Below are positions 8,912-17,059 of a stretch of DNA of 64,000 nucleotides, one piece after another (position 1 is the first letter of the stretch; every line of letters starts with the position of its first letter). The notes beneath the pieces were generated by a model that was given only the letters and a program-made list of their open reading frames with translations, had not been told where the DNA came from and ran no database searches. Both the position numbers and the translations under genes were made by a program. The DNA comes from Paucilactobacillus kaifaensis (GTDB taxonomy: Bacteria; Bacillota; Bacilli; Lactobacillales; Lactobacillaceae), in assembly GCF_005405145.1 (NCBI RefSeq), contig NZ_BJDM01000006.1, forward strand, positions 1 through 64,000, in the 5' to 3' direction.

Positions 8912-8920
8912 TGATACAAT
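8912..8920 (+). promoter_or_regulatory. Extended -10 promoter of the yheA-like gene
   Basis: TGATACAAT matches TGnTATAAT closely (-10 TACAAT at 8915-8920), 28 bp before the ATG. No clear -35, as is usual for extended -10 promoters. Confidence 0.5.
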
Positions 8921-8948
8921 AGAATTAAATTATCCTAGGAGGACAACT

Positions 8949-9293
8949 ATGGTCGTCAATATTTATGATTCTGCAAATCAGATGGAACGTGATTTACGCT
9001 CAACACAAGAGTTTATCGCTTTGAAAGAAGCCTATGAAACAATGAAACAAGATGCGGCTACGTTCAAAATGTTTCGGGATTTCCAAAACATGCAGATCCA
9101 GTTACAACAAAAACAATATCAAGGGCAACAACCAAGTGAAGATGAAATTAAAAATGCCCAGGAATTAGCTGGTAAAGTTGGCGAAGTTGATTCAATTAAA
9201 CAGTTAATGGAAAAAGAAAAGGCTGTTGATCAGTTATTGAGTGAAGTTAATAATGTAATCACGAAGCCAATCCAAGAGTTGTATCAAGAATAA
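8949..9293 (+). CDS. YlbF/YheA-family protein (UPF0342)
   Basis: Small, helical, Gln- and Glu-rich protein of 114 aa without cysteine, signal peptide or membrane segment. The sequence matches the com_YlbF/YheA type (UPF0342): N-terminal NIYDSANQMERDLR, then two long amphipathic helices. In Bacillus, the YlbF and YmcA relatives form a complex affecting RNase Y-dependent mRNA processing; the function of the YheA branch is not established. It is preceded by GGAGGA and followed by a terminator, immediately upstream of the YhaO-YhaN-YhaM nuclease genes. That position hints at a nucleic-acid-related role, but this is only inference. Confidence 0.85.
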   Translation: MVVNIYDSANQMERDLRSTQEFIALKEAYETMKQDAATFKMFRDFQNMQIQLQQKQYQGQQPSEDEIKNAQELAGKVGEVDSIKQLMEKEKAVDQLLSEVNNVITKPIQELYQE

Positions 9294-9297
9294 CGAC

Positions 9298-9337
9298 AAA
9301 GCTGAGCGCCGGTATTATTACGAGCACTCAGCTTTTT
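9298..9337 (+). terminator. Intrinsic terminator after yheA-like gene
   Basis: Stem AAAGCTGAG / CTCAGCTTT (9298-9306 with 9327-9335), 20-nt loop, T-run. It lies just 22 bp before the yhaO start, so yhaO needs read-through or a promoter within this space. Confidence 0.8.
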
Positions 9338-9358
9338 TAGTTGAAATGGGGATATAAA

Positions 9359-10603
9359 ATGAAGTTTATTCATACTGCCGATTTACATTTAGATAGTCCG
9401 TTTTTAGGCCTGCAAGATGCACCGGACGAATTATGGCAGTCAATTCAGCAGTCAACATTTACATCATTTGAACGAATTGTTAACGAGGCAATTAAGTTTA
9501 AAGTTGATTTTGTCTGCATTACTGGTGATATCTTTGATCGCGATCAACGAAGTATCACTGCTGAAAACTTTTTCGTGCAACAGTGTACGCGACTGCAAGA
9601 GGAAAAAATTGATGTTTTTTTGAGTTATGGTAATCATGATTATCAGTCAGTTACCAGTGACACCCAGATTTTACCAAGTAATGTGCATGTCTTTGGCAAT
9701 CAAGTAGAAACTAAACAACTGACGCTGGCAGATGATACAACAGTAGCAATTACAGGATTTAGTTATGCTAATCGGTGGATTGAGAATGATCAAACTGACA
9801 GTTATCCAATTAAAGGCAATGTTAATTGGCAGATCGGGATGTTGCACGGGTCGTTGACTGGATTAAAGAACCCGCACGATAATTATGCCCCATTTACAGT
9901 GCAGGAATTACTTGCTAAAAATTATGATTATTGGGCGCTAGGACATATTCATAAACGGCAGATTGTTCACGAAAATCCAGTAATTGCATATTGTGGGAAC
10001 TCACAGGGGCGTCACCGTAACGAGGCTGGTCCAAAAGGTTATTATTTGGTAACAGAAAAAAATCAACAGCTGGTACCTCAGTTCCATGAAACCGCGCCTA
10101 TTGATTGGCAAACAATGGTGATTGAATTAAGCCAGGTTGATTCGGCAGCAGAATTAGTAAGCAATTTAGAACGAGAAATTGAGACAAAGCTTGATTCTAC
10201 GCGACAGACTTTAGTGTCACTGCGATTAAAAAATAGTGAAGTATTGAGCAGTGAATTAATGGCGCAAATTAATAATGGCAGTATATTGGTACGGTTACAG
10301 ACAGCAATCAAGACTACTGGAACCATTATGTTTTGGCCATACGAAGCTAAAATAAAGACAAGTATTAAACAGCCAAGTTTCATATCACTAGACCAACATT
10401 ACTGGGATGAAGCTGCCCAATCCGTATTTACCAGCCAAACGGTAACTAATTTTGCGGAAAAGTTATTCCGCCATTCCTTTATTGAAGACCGGTTCAGTCA
10501 GCCGCAAGAGTTGATCGATTTGCAAGAAAAAGTTGCTTTATCCCTACAAACTAACCAAAACCAGGAGGAACAGTTAGATGAAGATTCGACAAATTCAGAT
10601 TGA
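9359..10603 (+). CDS. yhaO: SbcD/Mre11-like DNA repair exonuclease YhaO
   Basis: Calcineurin-like metallophosphoesterase that resembles the nuclease half of SbcCD. Metal-binding motifs are complete: TADLHLDS (D9, H11), ITGDIFDRD, SYGNHDY, LHGS and ALGHIHKRQ. The length from ATG 9359 is 414 aa; the upstream TTG at 9341 is rejected because GGGGAT at 9347-9352 is spaced correctly for 9359. The gene overlaps yhaN by 26 bp, which is strong evidence for translational coupling and a complex with that ATPase. Together with YhaM it forms a conserved Firmicute cassette distinct from the classical sbcCD operon. DNA-end processing is the likely role, inferred from the family. Confidence 0.9.
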   Translation: MKFIHTADLHLDSPFLGLQDAPDELWQSIQQSTFTSFERIVNEAIKFKVDFVCITGDIFDRDQRSITAENFFVQQCTRLQEEKIDVFLSYGNHDYQSVTSDTQILPSNVHVFGNQVETKQLTLADDTTVAITGFSYANRWIENDQTDSYPIKGNVNWQIGMLHGSLTGLKNPHDNYAPFTVQELLAKNYDYWALGHIHKRQIVHENPVIAYCGNSQGRHRNEAGPKGYYLVTEKNQQLVPQFHETAPIDWQTMVIELSQVDSAAELVSNLEREIETKLDSTRQTLVSLRLKNSEVLSSELMAQINNGSILVRLQTAIKTTGTIMFWPYEAKIKTSIKQPSFISLDQHYWDEAAQSVFTSQTVTNFAEKLFRHSFIEDRFSQPQELIDLQEKVALSLQTNQNQEEQLDEDSTNSD

Positions 10604-13136
10604 TGGTTTTGGTAAGTGGCAAGGGCAATCATTTGAAATTAATCCTAAGTTACAAGTTATTTATGGCCAAAATGAGGCTGGCAAAACAACGCTCAGTCGT
10701 TTTATTACAAGTGTTTTATTTGGATTTGCAAACGGTCACCAGCAGTACCAACAATATTTACCCAAAAATGGGGCGGCGTACGGTGGCCAATTAATGATTG
10801 ACTCTGATAACCAAACCTACCACTTAAAACGGACTAAGGGAAAAAATGGTGGAACATTGGAAATTACGGACGATGAAGGAACAGTTTTGCCGTCCAGTCA
10901 GTTAGAATCTATTTTAGGCCCGATTGATCAAGATCTATATTCGGCGATTTTTAGTTTTTCTCAGTTGGATCTGAATGCTATTTTTAGTTTGAATCGTGAG
11001 GATTTATTAACTCATCTGCAACGCGTTGGAGCAGTTGGAAGTTCACAATGGTTAGCGTTGATTAAAGAACATGATAAGATAGCGGATGAAATTTATAAAC
11101 CGAAGGGCCGTAAGCCAGAGTTAAATATCAGACTAAAAGAATATGAGCAGTTGGATGCACAAGTGCAACAAGCGGCTGGTCAATATGATCACTATCAAGA
11201 TTTATTGACGCGTATGGCCAAACTTGGGCAGGAGCTTCAGGATGAACGACGACAATTGGATCAAGATCAAAATAGGCTTGAGCATCTCCAAGAATTGAGT
11301 CAATTAATGCCAGTTTTTACTCGACTTAACGAAGCTGATTTAAAGACGACAGTAGTAATAACAAATGATGACGTGACGCAAGTCCAACAGTTACAGGCTG
11401 ATCTAGCTGAAATTACGGCTCAGCAGGTTCAAGTACAACAACAATTAAATACAGTTGCACAAGATGGGCAACTGAACAGAAAACAGCAGTTTTATTTTGA
11501 TCATATAAATAAGTTTGATGAAATCAAACAATCATTACCTCGATTAAGTCTCCAAATTGAGCAGCAGGCCAATCAAAACCAGCAAATAGATACATGGACA
11601 CATGCACAGCAACAAATTTTGACTCATTATAATGTTGATCGATTGCCACAAGCTGTAACTAGTCAGCAAATTACAGTTTTGGAACAATTATTTACAAAAC
11701 AACAAGCATTGAAAAGCGAGTTAGAATCTGAAAAGCAACAACGGTTATTAACGCCAAATACTAACAACAAAACCCCATGGTGGAGTTGGGGCATTGCATT
11801 AGTTGCAGTAATCCTAATAATGATGGCCAGCAATTTATTTCTTAAGCTACTAGCTGGAGTGATTTTATTGGGTGGGTTAGCTGCACCATTTTGGTTAAGG
11901 CAATCTAAAAAGACGAATAATGACCAGAATAAAATGATTCTTGACGAACTTCAAGATAAATTAGCTACAGTTGAACAGCAGTTGAAGCGTTTTGGAATAG
12001 AAAACCAGTTATCTCAGTTTGACCAAAATCAATGGCTGGCGATGCAAGGTGATTTGCGTCGTTTTAATGATTTGGAACAACAGATTAATCAGTTGAACGC
12101 GACCCAGGTACAAATAGCTAATCAAATAGCCGATTTTAGAAAAAAATTAGCTTTTGCACATGACTGGATTCCTAATGAAGAACAAGCTTCGTCATTGGTC
12201 AAACATGTTGAACAGTTTATCGAGGAACAGCAGATAGCAAAAGATTCCTGGCAATCACAACAGCAACAAACTGAGATTTTGACACATCAATTGCAACAGA
12301 TCAATCAGCGTCAGATGGTCAAAGAAAATCAAAAAATGACGATTTATAAGCAGCTTAACATCAATAATGATGCTGACTTTAAAACTACTTATCACCAATT
12401 TTTACAGGCAACTGCTGAACATGAAAAAGTGACAGCTTTAACAAGCCAAATATCAGTAGAACAGCGTAATGAATTGGCTAAATTTACAGATGCCGATGAT
12501 TTAGCTAATCAATTAAATGATGTTCGGCAAACTGTTGCTGTAACAAAACAATTAATTGATGATAAATTTAGACAGCAGACCAGTACTCAATTAGAAATCG
12601 AACAATTAGCTAAGAGTGGGACGCTAACAAGCTTGCGGCAAAAGCAGGCTAACTTACAGACCACCATAAATCAATTAGTGTTTGAGTGGTTAAGCGAGAA
12701 AATGACTTCTGCATGGATTAATAAGGCGTTACAGTTAGCATCTGCTGATCGATTCCCACAAATTATTGCACAAGCAAATAATTTCTTTGCAACTTTAACA
12801 CAACAGCACTATGTTAAAATCAATATTGGTGAAGAAGTTATTTCTGTGGTTGACAATACTGGTCAGTTGTTTGAAGTTGGCGAGTTATCACAAGGAACAG
12901 CAGAACAACTTTATGTAGCATTACGATTTGGGTTTGCAGCAGTCATGAGCGATACAGTTAATTTGCCATTGTTAATTGATGATGGCTTTGTCAGTTTTGA
13001 CAATCTTAGGAAAGAAGCTGTGTTTGAAATTTTAACTTCTATTAGTCAGCATAATCAGGTAATTTATTTTACTGCTGATGATCGGATTTTAAATGATACT
13101 GCTATTGATACTGTAATTAACTTAGATAAAGGGTAG
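10578..13136 (+). CDS. yhaN: SbcC/Rad50-like membrane-embedded ATPase YhaN
   Basis: An 852-aa AAA ATPase with split head domains and long coiled coils. Seen: Walker A GQNEAGKTTLSRF near residue 30; Gln-rich heptad regions at about 180-380 and 430-700; C-terminal signature LSQGTAEQLYVALR and Walker B LPLLIDDGFVSFD. Unlike Rad50, the middle of the coil holds a hydrophobic stretch at about 400-435 (WGIALVAVILIMM...LLAGVILLGG), probably two membrane passes, which would tether the complex to the membrane. AGGAGG at 10563-10568 lies inside the end of yhaO. It is expected to pair with YhaO as a membrane-linked analogue of SbcCD. Substrate and physiological role are not shown by the sequence. Confidence 0.9.
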   Translation: MKIRQIQIDGFGKWQGQSFEINPKLQVIYGQNEAGKTTLSRFITSVLFGFANGHQQYQQYLPKNGAAYGGQLMIDSDNQTYHLKRTKGKNGGTLEITDDEGTVLPSSQLESILGPIDQDLYSAIFSFSQLDLNAIFSLNREDLLTHLQRVGAVGSSQWLALIKEHDKIADEIYKPKGRKPELNIRLKEYEQLDAQVQQAAGQYDHYQDLLTRMAKLGQELQDERRQLDQDQNRLEHLQELSQLMPVFTRLNEADLKTTVVITNDDVTQVQQLQADLAEITAQQVQVQQQLNTVAQDGQLNRKQQFYFDHINKFDEIKQSLPRLSLQIEQQANQNQQIDTWTHAQQQILTHYNVDRLPQAVTSQQITVLEQLFTKQQALKSELESEKQQRLLTPNTNNKTPWWSWGIALVAVILIMMASNLFLKLLAGVILLGGLAAPFWLRQSKKTNNDQNKMILDELQDKLATVEQQLKRFGIENQLSQFDQNQWLAMQGDLRRFNDLEQQINQLNATQVQIANQIADFRKKLAFAHDWIPNEEQASSLVKHVEQFIEEQQIAKDSWQSQQQQTEILTHQLQQINQRQMVKENQKMTIYKQLNINNDADFKTTYHQFLQATAEHEKVTALTSQISVEQRNELAKFTDADDLANQLNDVRQTVAVTKQLIDDKFRQQTSTQLEIEQLAKSGTLTSLRQKQANLQTTINQLVFEWLSEKMTSAWINKALQLASADRFPQIIAQANNFFATLTQQHYVKINIGEEVISVVDNTGQLFEVGELSQGTAEQLYVALRFGFAAVMSDTVNLPLLIDDGFVSFDNLRKEAVFEILTSISQHNQVIYFTADDRILNDTAIDTVINLDKG

Positions 13137-13144
13137 GTGAGATT

Positions 13145-14098
13145 ATGGCAACCAAAAAATTATTTGAATTTGAAGTAGACGAAGTAATGGATATCTTTGT
13201 GTTGATTAAAAGTGCAGATGCGCGACTTGCTAAAAACGGAAAACGATTTTTAGCAATGACGTTTGAAGATGATTCTGGCGAGCTTGCTGGGATGTACTGG
13301 GATGCAAAAGATGAAGATGTAGCGTTGTTTGAACCGGGCAAAGTAGTTAAATTAAATGCTAAGCGAGAAAATTATCAAGGTAAACCGCAAGTCAAAATCA
13401 TTGGATTACGTTTAGCTAAGGAAACAGAGCCACATGATCCAAGTTATTTTTTGCCCCACGCACCGGAAAAACGTAGTGAAATTGAAGCACAAATAGATCA
13501 ATTTATTTTTGAAATTACACAACCAACTTGGAACCGAATTGTCCGTAATTTACTGCAAAAGCATCACGAAGCTTTTTTTACGTTTCCAGCAGCTAAGACT
13601 AACCACCATGCATTTGCTGGTGGACTGTCGTTTCACACATTATCAATTTTAAGGTTAGCTAAGGCAGTTAGTAGTCAATATGAAGGAATTGACACGGCAT
13701 TATTGTATGCTGGTACTATCTTGCATGATTTAGGTAAGACTGTGGAACTCTCTGGACCAGTATCGACTAGTTACACAGTGGCAGGTAATTTGATCGGCCA
13801 TATTTCCTTAGTAGACGGTGAGATTGTCGCGGCGTGCCAAACATTGAAACTAGATCCACAGCAAGAAGATGTGCTGTTATTGCGTCATGTAATATTAGCG
13901 CATCACGGAATGTTAGAATATGGATCGCCAGTTACACCACATGTTTTGGAGGCAGAGATATTACATCGACTAGATGAGATGGATGCGTCTATCATGATGA
14001 TTCAAGGGGCAATGGCTCATACTAAACCAGGCGAATTTTCCGAAAGGGTGTTTGGTTTGGATAAACGAAGCTTTTACCGAGAATCGGAAGATGAATAG
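13145..14098 (+). CDS. yhaM: 3'-5' exoribonuclease YhaM
   Basis: Nuclease with an N-terminal OB fold (about 15-95, nucleic-acid binding) and a C-terminal HD domain with H...ILHDLGK...HH signatures that bind the catalytic metals. Bacillus YhaM degrades RNA, and single-stranded DNA, from the 3' end. The length (317 aa) is that of the family. It starts 8 bp after yhaN, with GGTGAG as ribosome-binding site, completing the yhaO-yhaN-yhaM operon. The shared operon suggests that nucleic-acid end trimming by YhaM is coordinated with the YhaO/YhaN pair; this is inference. Confidence 0.92.
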   Translation: MATKKLFEFEVDEVMDIFVLIKSADARLAKNGKRFLAMTFEDDSGELAGMYWDAKDEDVALFEPGKVVKLNAKRENYQGKPQVKIIGLRLAKETEPHDPSYFLPHAPEKRSEIEAQIDQFIFEITQPTWNRIVRNLLQKHHEAFFTFPAAKTNHHAFAGGLSFHTLSILRLAKAVSSQYEGIDTALLYAGTILHDLGKTVELSGPVSTSYTVAGNLIGHISLVDGEIVAACQTLKLDPQQEDVLLLRHVILAHHGMLEYGSPVTPHVLEAEILHRLDEMDASIMMIQGAMAHTKPGEFSERVFGLDKRSFYRESEDE

Positions 14099-14306
14099 AT
14101 TAAATTAAAGTATAAAACAGAGTGGAAAATAACGTGATTAGATTCTGAACATACTCCGTTGTCCAAAAAACTAAACCGATAAATCAGTACGTTTTCATGG
14201 CAGACTAGATTAACAAATGATCTGTACTTTAGGTTGTTTACTAAATCGTAGCTAAGCAGAATAATCTGTTTTATTTTCTCGTTCTAGCCTTAAAAATTCG
14301 TAACGC
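14099..14306. other. Gene-free gap between yhaM and the shared terminator
   Basis: About 200 bp without a plausible coding frame. AACG near 14132 and CGTT near 14157, with flanking GGA and TCC, could pair, and CAGA-ATAA-TCTG followed by TTTTATTTT near 14260 could be a weak hairpin. I cannot assign a function. Confidence 0.3.
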
Positions 14307-14349
14307 AAAAGGAGCTACAACAAACATAGTTTTTGTTGTAGCTCCTTTT
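14307..14349. terminator. Strong bidirectional terminator between yhaM and prsA
   Basis: Perfect 18-bp inverted repeat (14307-14324 with 14332-14349) with AAAA on the left and TTTT on the right and a 7-nt loop. It serves the convergent yhaM and prsA transcripts. Confidence 0.92.
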
Positions 14350-14388
14350 TGGGTAAAGATTAAGTTAATAATAGAGAATTACGCTCGA

Positions 14389-15291
14389 TTAACTTGAAGT
14401 TGTACTTGAAGACGTTGAAAGATAATCGTAAAGGATATTCTTCAAATCGCTATCCTTGATAGAAACATTACCTTTCTTCAACACTTTTGTAACCACTTTG
14501 TGTAATTTAGTGCTGTTACTCATATCTTCAGTAATGATTTGTTCTTTCAGGTCAGCAGTATGTTCCTTTTCAGTACCTTTACCTGGGTTTTTAACCATGT
14601 AAATAATTTGATAACCACTGTCTGTTTTGACAGGTGAGGTTGTATATTCACCAGTCTTAAGTTTAAAGGCAGCTTTCTTGTAAGCAGAGTCAAGAGATGT
14701 ATCTGTGTTATCAAATGCACTAACAACACCACCGGTACTCTTATTAGAGGTATCCGTTGATTTACTCTTAGCAAGTTTCTTAAAGGCTTTGAGTTTATCG
14801 CCGGAAGTGCTATTTAGTTGGTCAATAATATCTTGAGCGGTTGCTTTTTTAGCTACTAAGATTTCAGCAGTTTGAACTTTCGGTTGGAATGACTTCCACT
14901 GTTTGTCGATATCTGATTGGCTAATCTTAGTGTAATCCTTAACGGCAGCCTTTAATAATAAGTTTGAGCGAATTTCTTCTTTTAAACTTGAGGTTGTCAT
15001 ACTGTTTTGTGACAAGACACTACTGAATGAAGTACCGTATTGAGACTTATACGTATTGTATTCTTTTGTAACGGCTGCTTTAGAAACATCGTCACCATAT
15101 TCTTTTTCAAGGACCTTGTTCAAGATCATCTGTTGAAGTACTTGTTTACCACTGGAAGTTGACTTCAGGCTACTGTAATAAGCACTTTCTGTAATTTTAC
15201 CACCACTTGTGGTAGCAACAGCTTTGTTTCCACATGCTGCTAGTGGCACCATCAATGCCACTCCGGCTAAAATTGCAAGCCATTTTTTCAT
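14389..15291 (-). CDS. prsA: Foldase lipoprotein PrsA
   Basis: Membrane-anchored peptidyl-prolyl isomerase that helps secreted proteins fold outside the membrane. It has a signal peptide with lipobox LAAC (lipidated C20), a helical N-terminal region, a parvulin-like (PpiC) domain at about 140-245 including a GGVVSAFDN turn and GYQIIYM strand, and a Ser/Thr-rich C-terminal tail. The parvulin core is divergent, as in many lactobacillar PrsA proteins, so isomerase activity is uncertain while the chaperone role is likely. It lies at the end of a minus-strand group with HIT and a coiled-coil gene, facing the EcsAB genes, the classic Firmicute ecs-hit-prsA neighbourhood. Confidence 0.92.
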   Translation of the reverse strand: MKKWLAILAGVALMVPLAACGNKAVATTSGGKITESAYYSSLKSTSSGKQVLQQMILNKVLEKEYGDDVSKAAVTKEYNTYKSQYGTSFSSVLSQNSMTTSSLKEEIRSNLLLKAAVKDYTKISQSDIDKQWKSFQPKVQTAEILVAKKATAQDIIDQLNSTSGDKLKAFKKLAKSKSTDTSNKSTGGVVSAFDNTDTSLDSAYKKAAFKLKTGEYTTSPVKTDSGYQIIYMVKNPGKGTEKEHTADLKEQIITEDMSNSTKLHKVVTKVLKKGNVSIKDSDLKNILYDYLSTSSSTTSS

Positions 15292-15461
15292 GTAATATCC
15301 ACATCCATTTCTTAGATTATAAGTTTAAAACGTAAAAACTCACCTGTCTAATATAACACAAACCAAAAAGGGGGGAAGCTTAGACAGTGAAAGTTTACAA
15401 AAAATTCATATCCGAGCACGTTAATTTGATAATTTCTTAAGATTTTGTGCTAGCCAGATAC

Positions 15462-15503
15462 TTTCAAACCTATTTACGGTTATTTCAAACCTATTTACGG
15501 TTA
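15462..15503. repeat. 21-bp perfect tandem duplication
   Basis: The segment 15462-15482 is repeated exactly at 15483-15503. On the minus strand it contains the last codons and stop of the coiled-coil gene, so the end of that gene is duplicated just downstream. The stop inside the inner copy keeps the protein length unaffected. Confidence 0.9.
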
Positions 15504-15751
15504 ATGGATGTTTGTGACAATCGATCAATTTCTGTTTGCATTTTGTTTTGTAATTCTTGAATCCGATCTAGACGCGGCTTTGTTTTGAAGTTAAACTCAT
15601 CAATCTTTTTTTGTAGTTCCGTTATTTCAGGCTGGGTCTGCGTAACTGATTGTTCTAATTTAGATACACTTTGAGCAAAATTTTGACTGGCAGCACCCAA
15701 TTCCTTAACATCTTGAATGAGATTTTTAATTGAATTTAGTGGGTTTTTCAT
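15491..15751 (-). CDS. Small coiled-coil protein of unknown function
   Basis: An 86-aa protein that begins MKNPLNSIKNLIQDVKEL and is almost entirely predicted helix. It has regular hydrophobic spacing and many Gln, Glu and Lys residues (about 20-80), with no membrane segment or cysteine. In Bacillus the corresponding place between hit and prsA holds the YtxH-type protein YhaH; this one lacks the YtxH glycine-rich membrane anchor, so homology is doubtful. The ATG whose complement is 15749-15751 is chosen because GGAGG precedes it; the longer reading (start 15772) would run into the hit gene. It follows hit by one base, so the two are surely cotranscribed. Confidence 0.75.
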   Translation of the reverse strand: MKNPLNSIKNLIQDVKELGAASQNFAQSVSKLEQSVTQTQPEITELQKKIDEFNFKTKPRLDRIQELQNKMQTEIDRLSQTSINRK

Positions 15752-15752
15752 A

Positions 15753-16181
15753 TTAATCCTCCATATGATCAATAATTGATTGTTGAATCTTTTGATAATC
15801 AGCGGCGGAGTAATTAGCTGAATTGTCTTTGAAAATCATTTTAAAGTCATCGTGATCAGTATAACGAGGTACCAAATGAAAATGTGAGTGGAAAACTGAT
15901 TGATACGCAACAGCCCCATTATTATTAAGGACATTCATTCCTTTGATTGTAGGATTGGAAGCTTTAACGGCCCGAGCTATTTTAGGAATGCGAGCAAAGA
16001 CGGCACTGGCTAGTTCTTCATCGTATGCAAATAAATCTGGCACATGTTTTTTAGGAATTACTAGCGTATGACCTGGTGTGCCTTGAGAGATATCTAGAAA
16101 TGCTTTGACAATGTCATCTTCATAAACCGTGTAACTTGGAATTTCATTAGCAATGATTTTACAAAAAATACAATCATCCAT
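15753..16181 (-). CDS. hit: HIT-family nucleotide hydrolase
   Basis: Histidine-triad protein of the Hint type, which hydrolyses nucleoside phosphoramidates or dinucleotides in the cytoplasm. Seen: N-terminal CIFC zinc-type pair (C4, C7), PGHTLVIPKKH, and the triad H98-S-H100-F-H102 in VFHSHFHLVPR. The length (142 aa) is normal. It is the first gene of the minus-strand hit/coiled-coil/prsA group and is divergent from ecsA. The true substrate is unknown, as for most bacterial HIT proteins. Confidence 0.93.
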   Translation of the reverse strand: MDDCIFCKIIANEIPSYTVYEDDIVKAFLDISQGTPGHTLVIPKKHVPDLFAYDEELASAVFARIPKIARAVKASNPTIKGMNVLNNNGAVAYQSVFHSHFHLVPRYTDHDDFKMIFKDNSANYSAADYQKIQQSIIDHMED

Positions 16182-16264
16182 TAAAAGGCCTTCTTTCAGT
16201 AATTACTATCTCTTAGTATACAAGAGAATCGCCGGTCGCGCATCTTTTTGTGCTCGTTTTGATA

Positions 16265-16273
16265 TGCTATAAT
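16265..16273 (+). promoter_or_regulatory. Extended -10 promoter of ecsA
   Basis: TGCTATAAT matches TGnTATAAT exactly (-10 at 16268-16273), 39 bp before the ecsA ATG. The -35 region (TTTTTG, 17 bp upstream) is poor. Confidence 0.65.
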
Positions 16274-16312
16274 TAGTCAAAAAGATGCAAAGAAAAATAA
16301 GAAGGAAAATTA

Positions 16313-17059
16313 ATGACATTAAAAGTTGAACACATTGTAGGTGGGTATTCCCAAATACCAGTTTTAAATGATGTTAGTTTTGAAGTAAACAACGGTGAAT
16401 TGGTGGGACTAATTGGACTTAACGGAGCTGGAAAGTCCACCACTATTAACCATATTATTGGGTTATTAACTCCCTTTACCGGTACAATCAAAATTGATGG
16501 GGTGAGTTTACAGCAAGATAGCGAACAATATAAGAGTAAGATTGCTTATATTCCAGAAACACCGGTTTTATATGATGAATTAACTTTAAGAGAACATATT
16601 GAATTGACGATTACTGCATATCGACTGGAACAAAAGTCAGCATGGCAGCGGGTTAATGAATTATTGGAATTATTCCGGTTAGATAATAAGTTGGATTGGT
16701 TTCCAGCGAACTTTTCTAAGGGAATGAAACAAAAAGTGATGATTTGTTGTGCTTTTATGACGCAAGCAGAACTATTTATCATTGATGAACCATTTTATGG
16801 ACTTGATCCGTTAGCGGTTCGCGATTTATTAACGCAAATTGAAGCGGTTAAAGCCCGCGGAGCTGCGGTGCTAATGTCAACGCATGTGTTAGATACAGCG
16901 CAAAAATATTGTGATCGATTTGTCCTACTTGCAAATGGGCAGGTGAAAGCGAAAGGAACGCTTGATGAATTGAGACAATTGGGTGGCAATCAAAATGAAT
17001 CGTTAGATGACATTTATTTGGCATTGGCAAAGGAAGATTTAAATGGAAAAACTGTATAA
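16313..17059 (+). CDS. ecsA: ABC transporter ATP-binding protein EcsA
   Basis: ATPase subunit of the Ecs ABC transporter in the cytoplasmic membrane. Walker A GLNGAGKST at about 38-46, a relaxed signature FSKGMKQKVM, Walker B LFIIDEPFYGLDP, and a switch His in STHVLDT. The length (248 aa) is normal. Its stop overlaps the start of ecsB by 17 bp, so the subunits are made together. In Bacillus, Ecs affects secretion, competence and intramembrane proteolysis by RasP; here the adjacent prsA fits a link to secretion. The transported substrate is unknown. AAGGA precedes the ATG. Confidence 0.92.
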   Translation: MTLKVEHIVGGYSQIPVLNDVSFEVNNGELVGLIGLNGAGKSTTINHIIGLLTPFTGTIKIDGVSLQQDSEQYKSKIAYIPETPVLYDELTLREHIELTITAYRLEQKSAWQRVNELLELFRLDNKLDWFPANFSKGMKQKVMICCAFMTQAELFIIDEPFYGLDPLAVRDLLTQIEAVKARGAAVLMSTHVLDTAQKYCDRFVLLANGQVKAKGTLDELRQLGGNQNESLDDIYLALAKEDLNGKTV

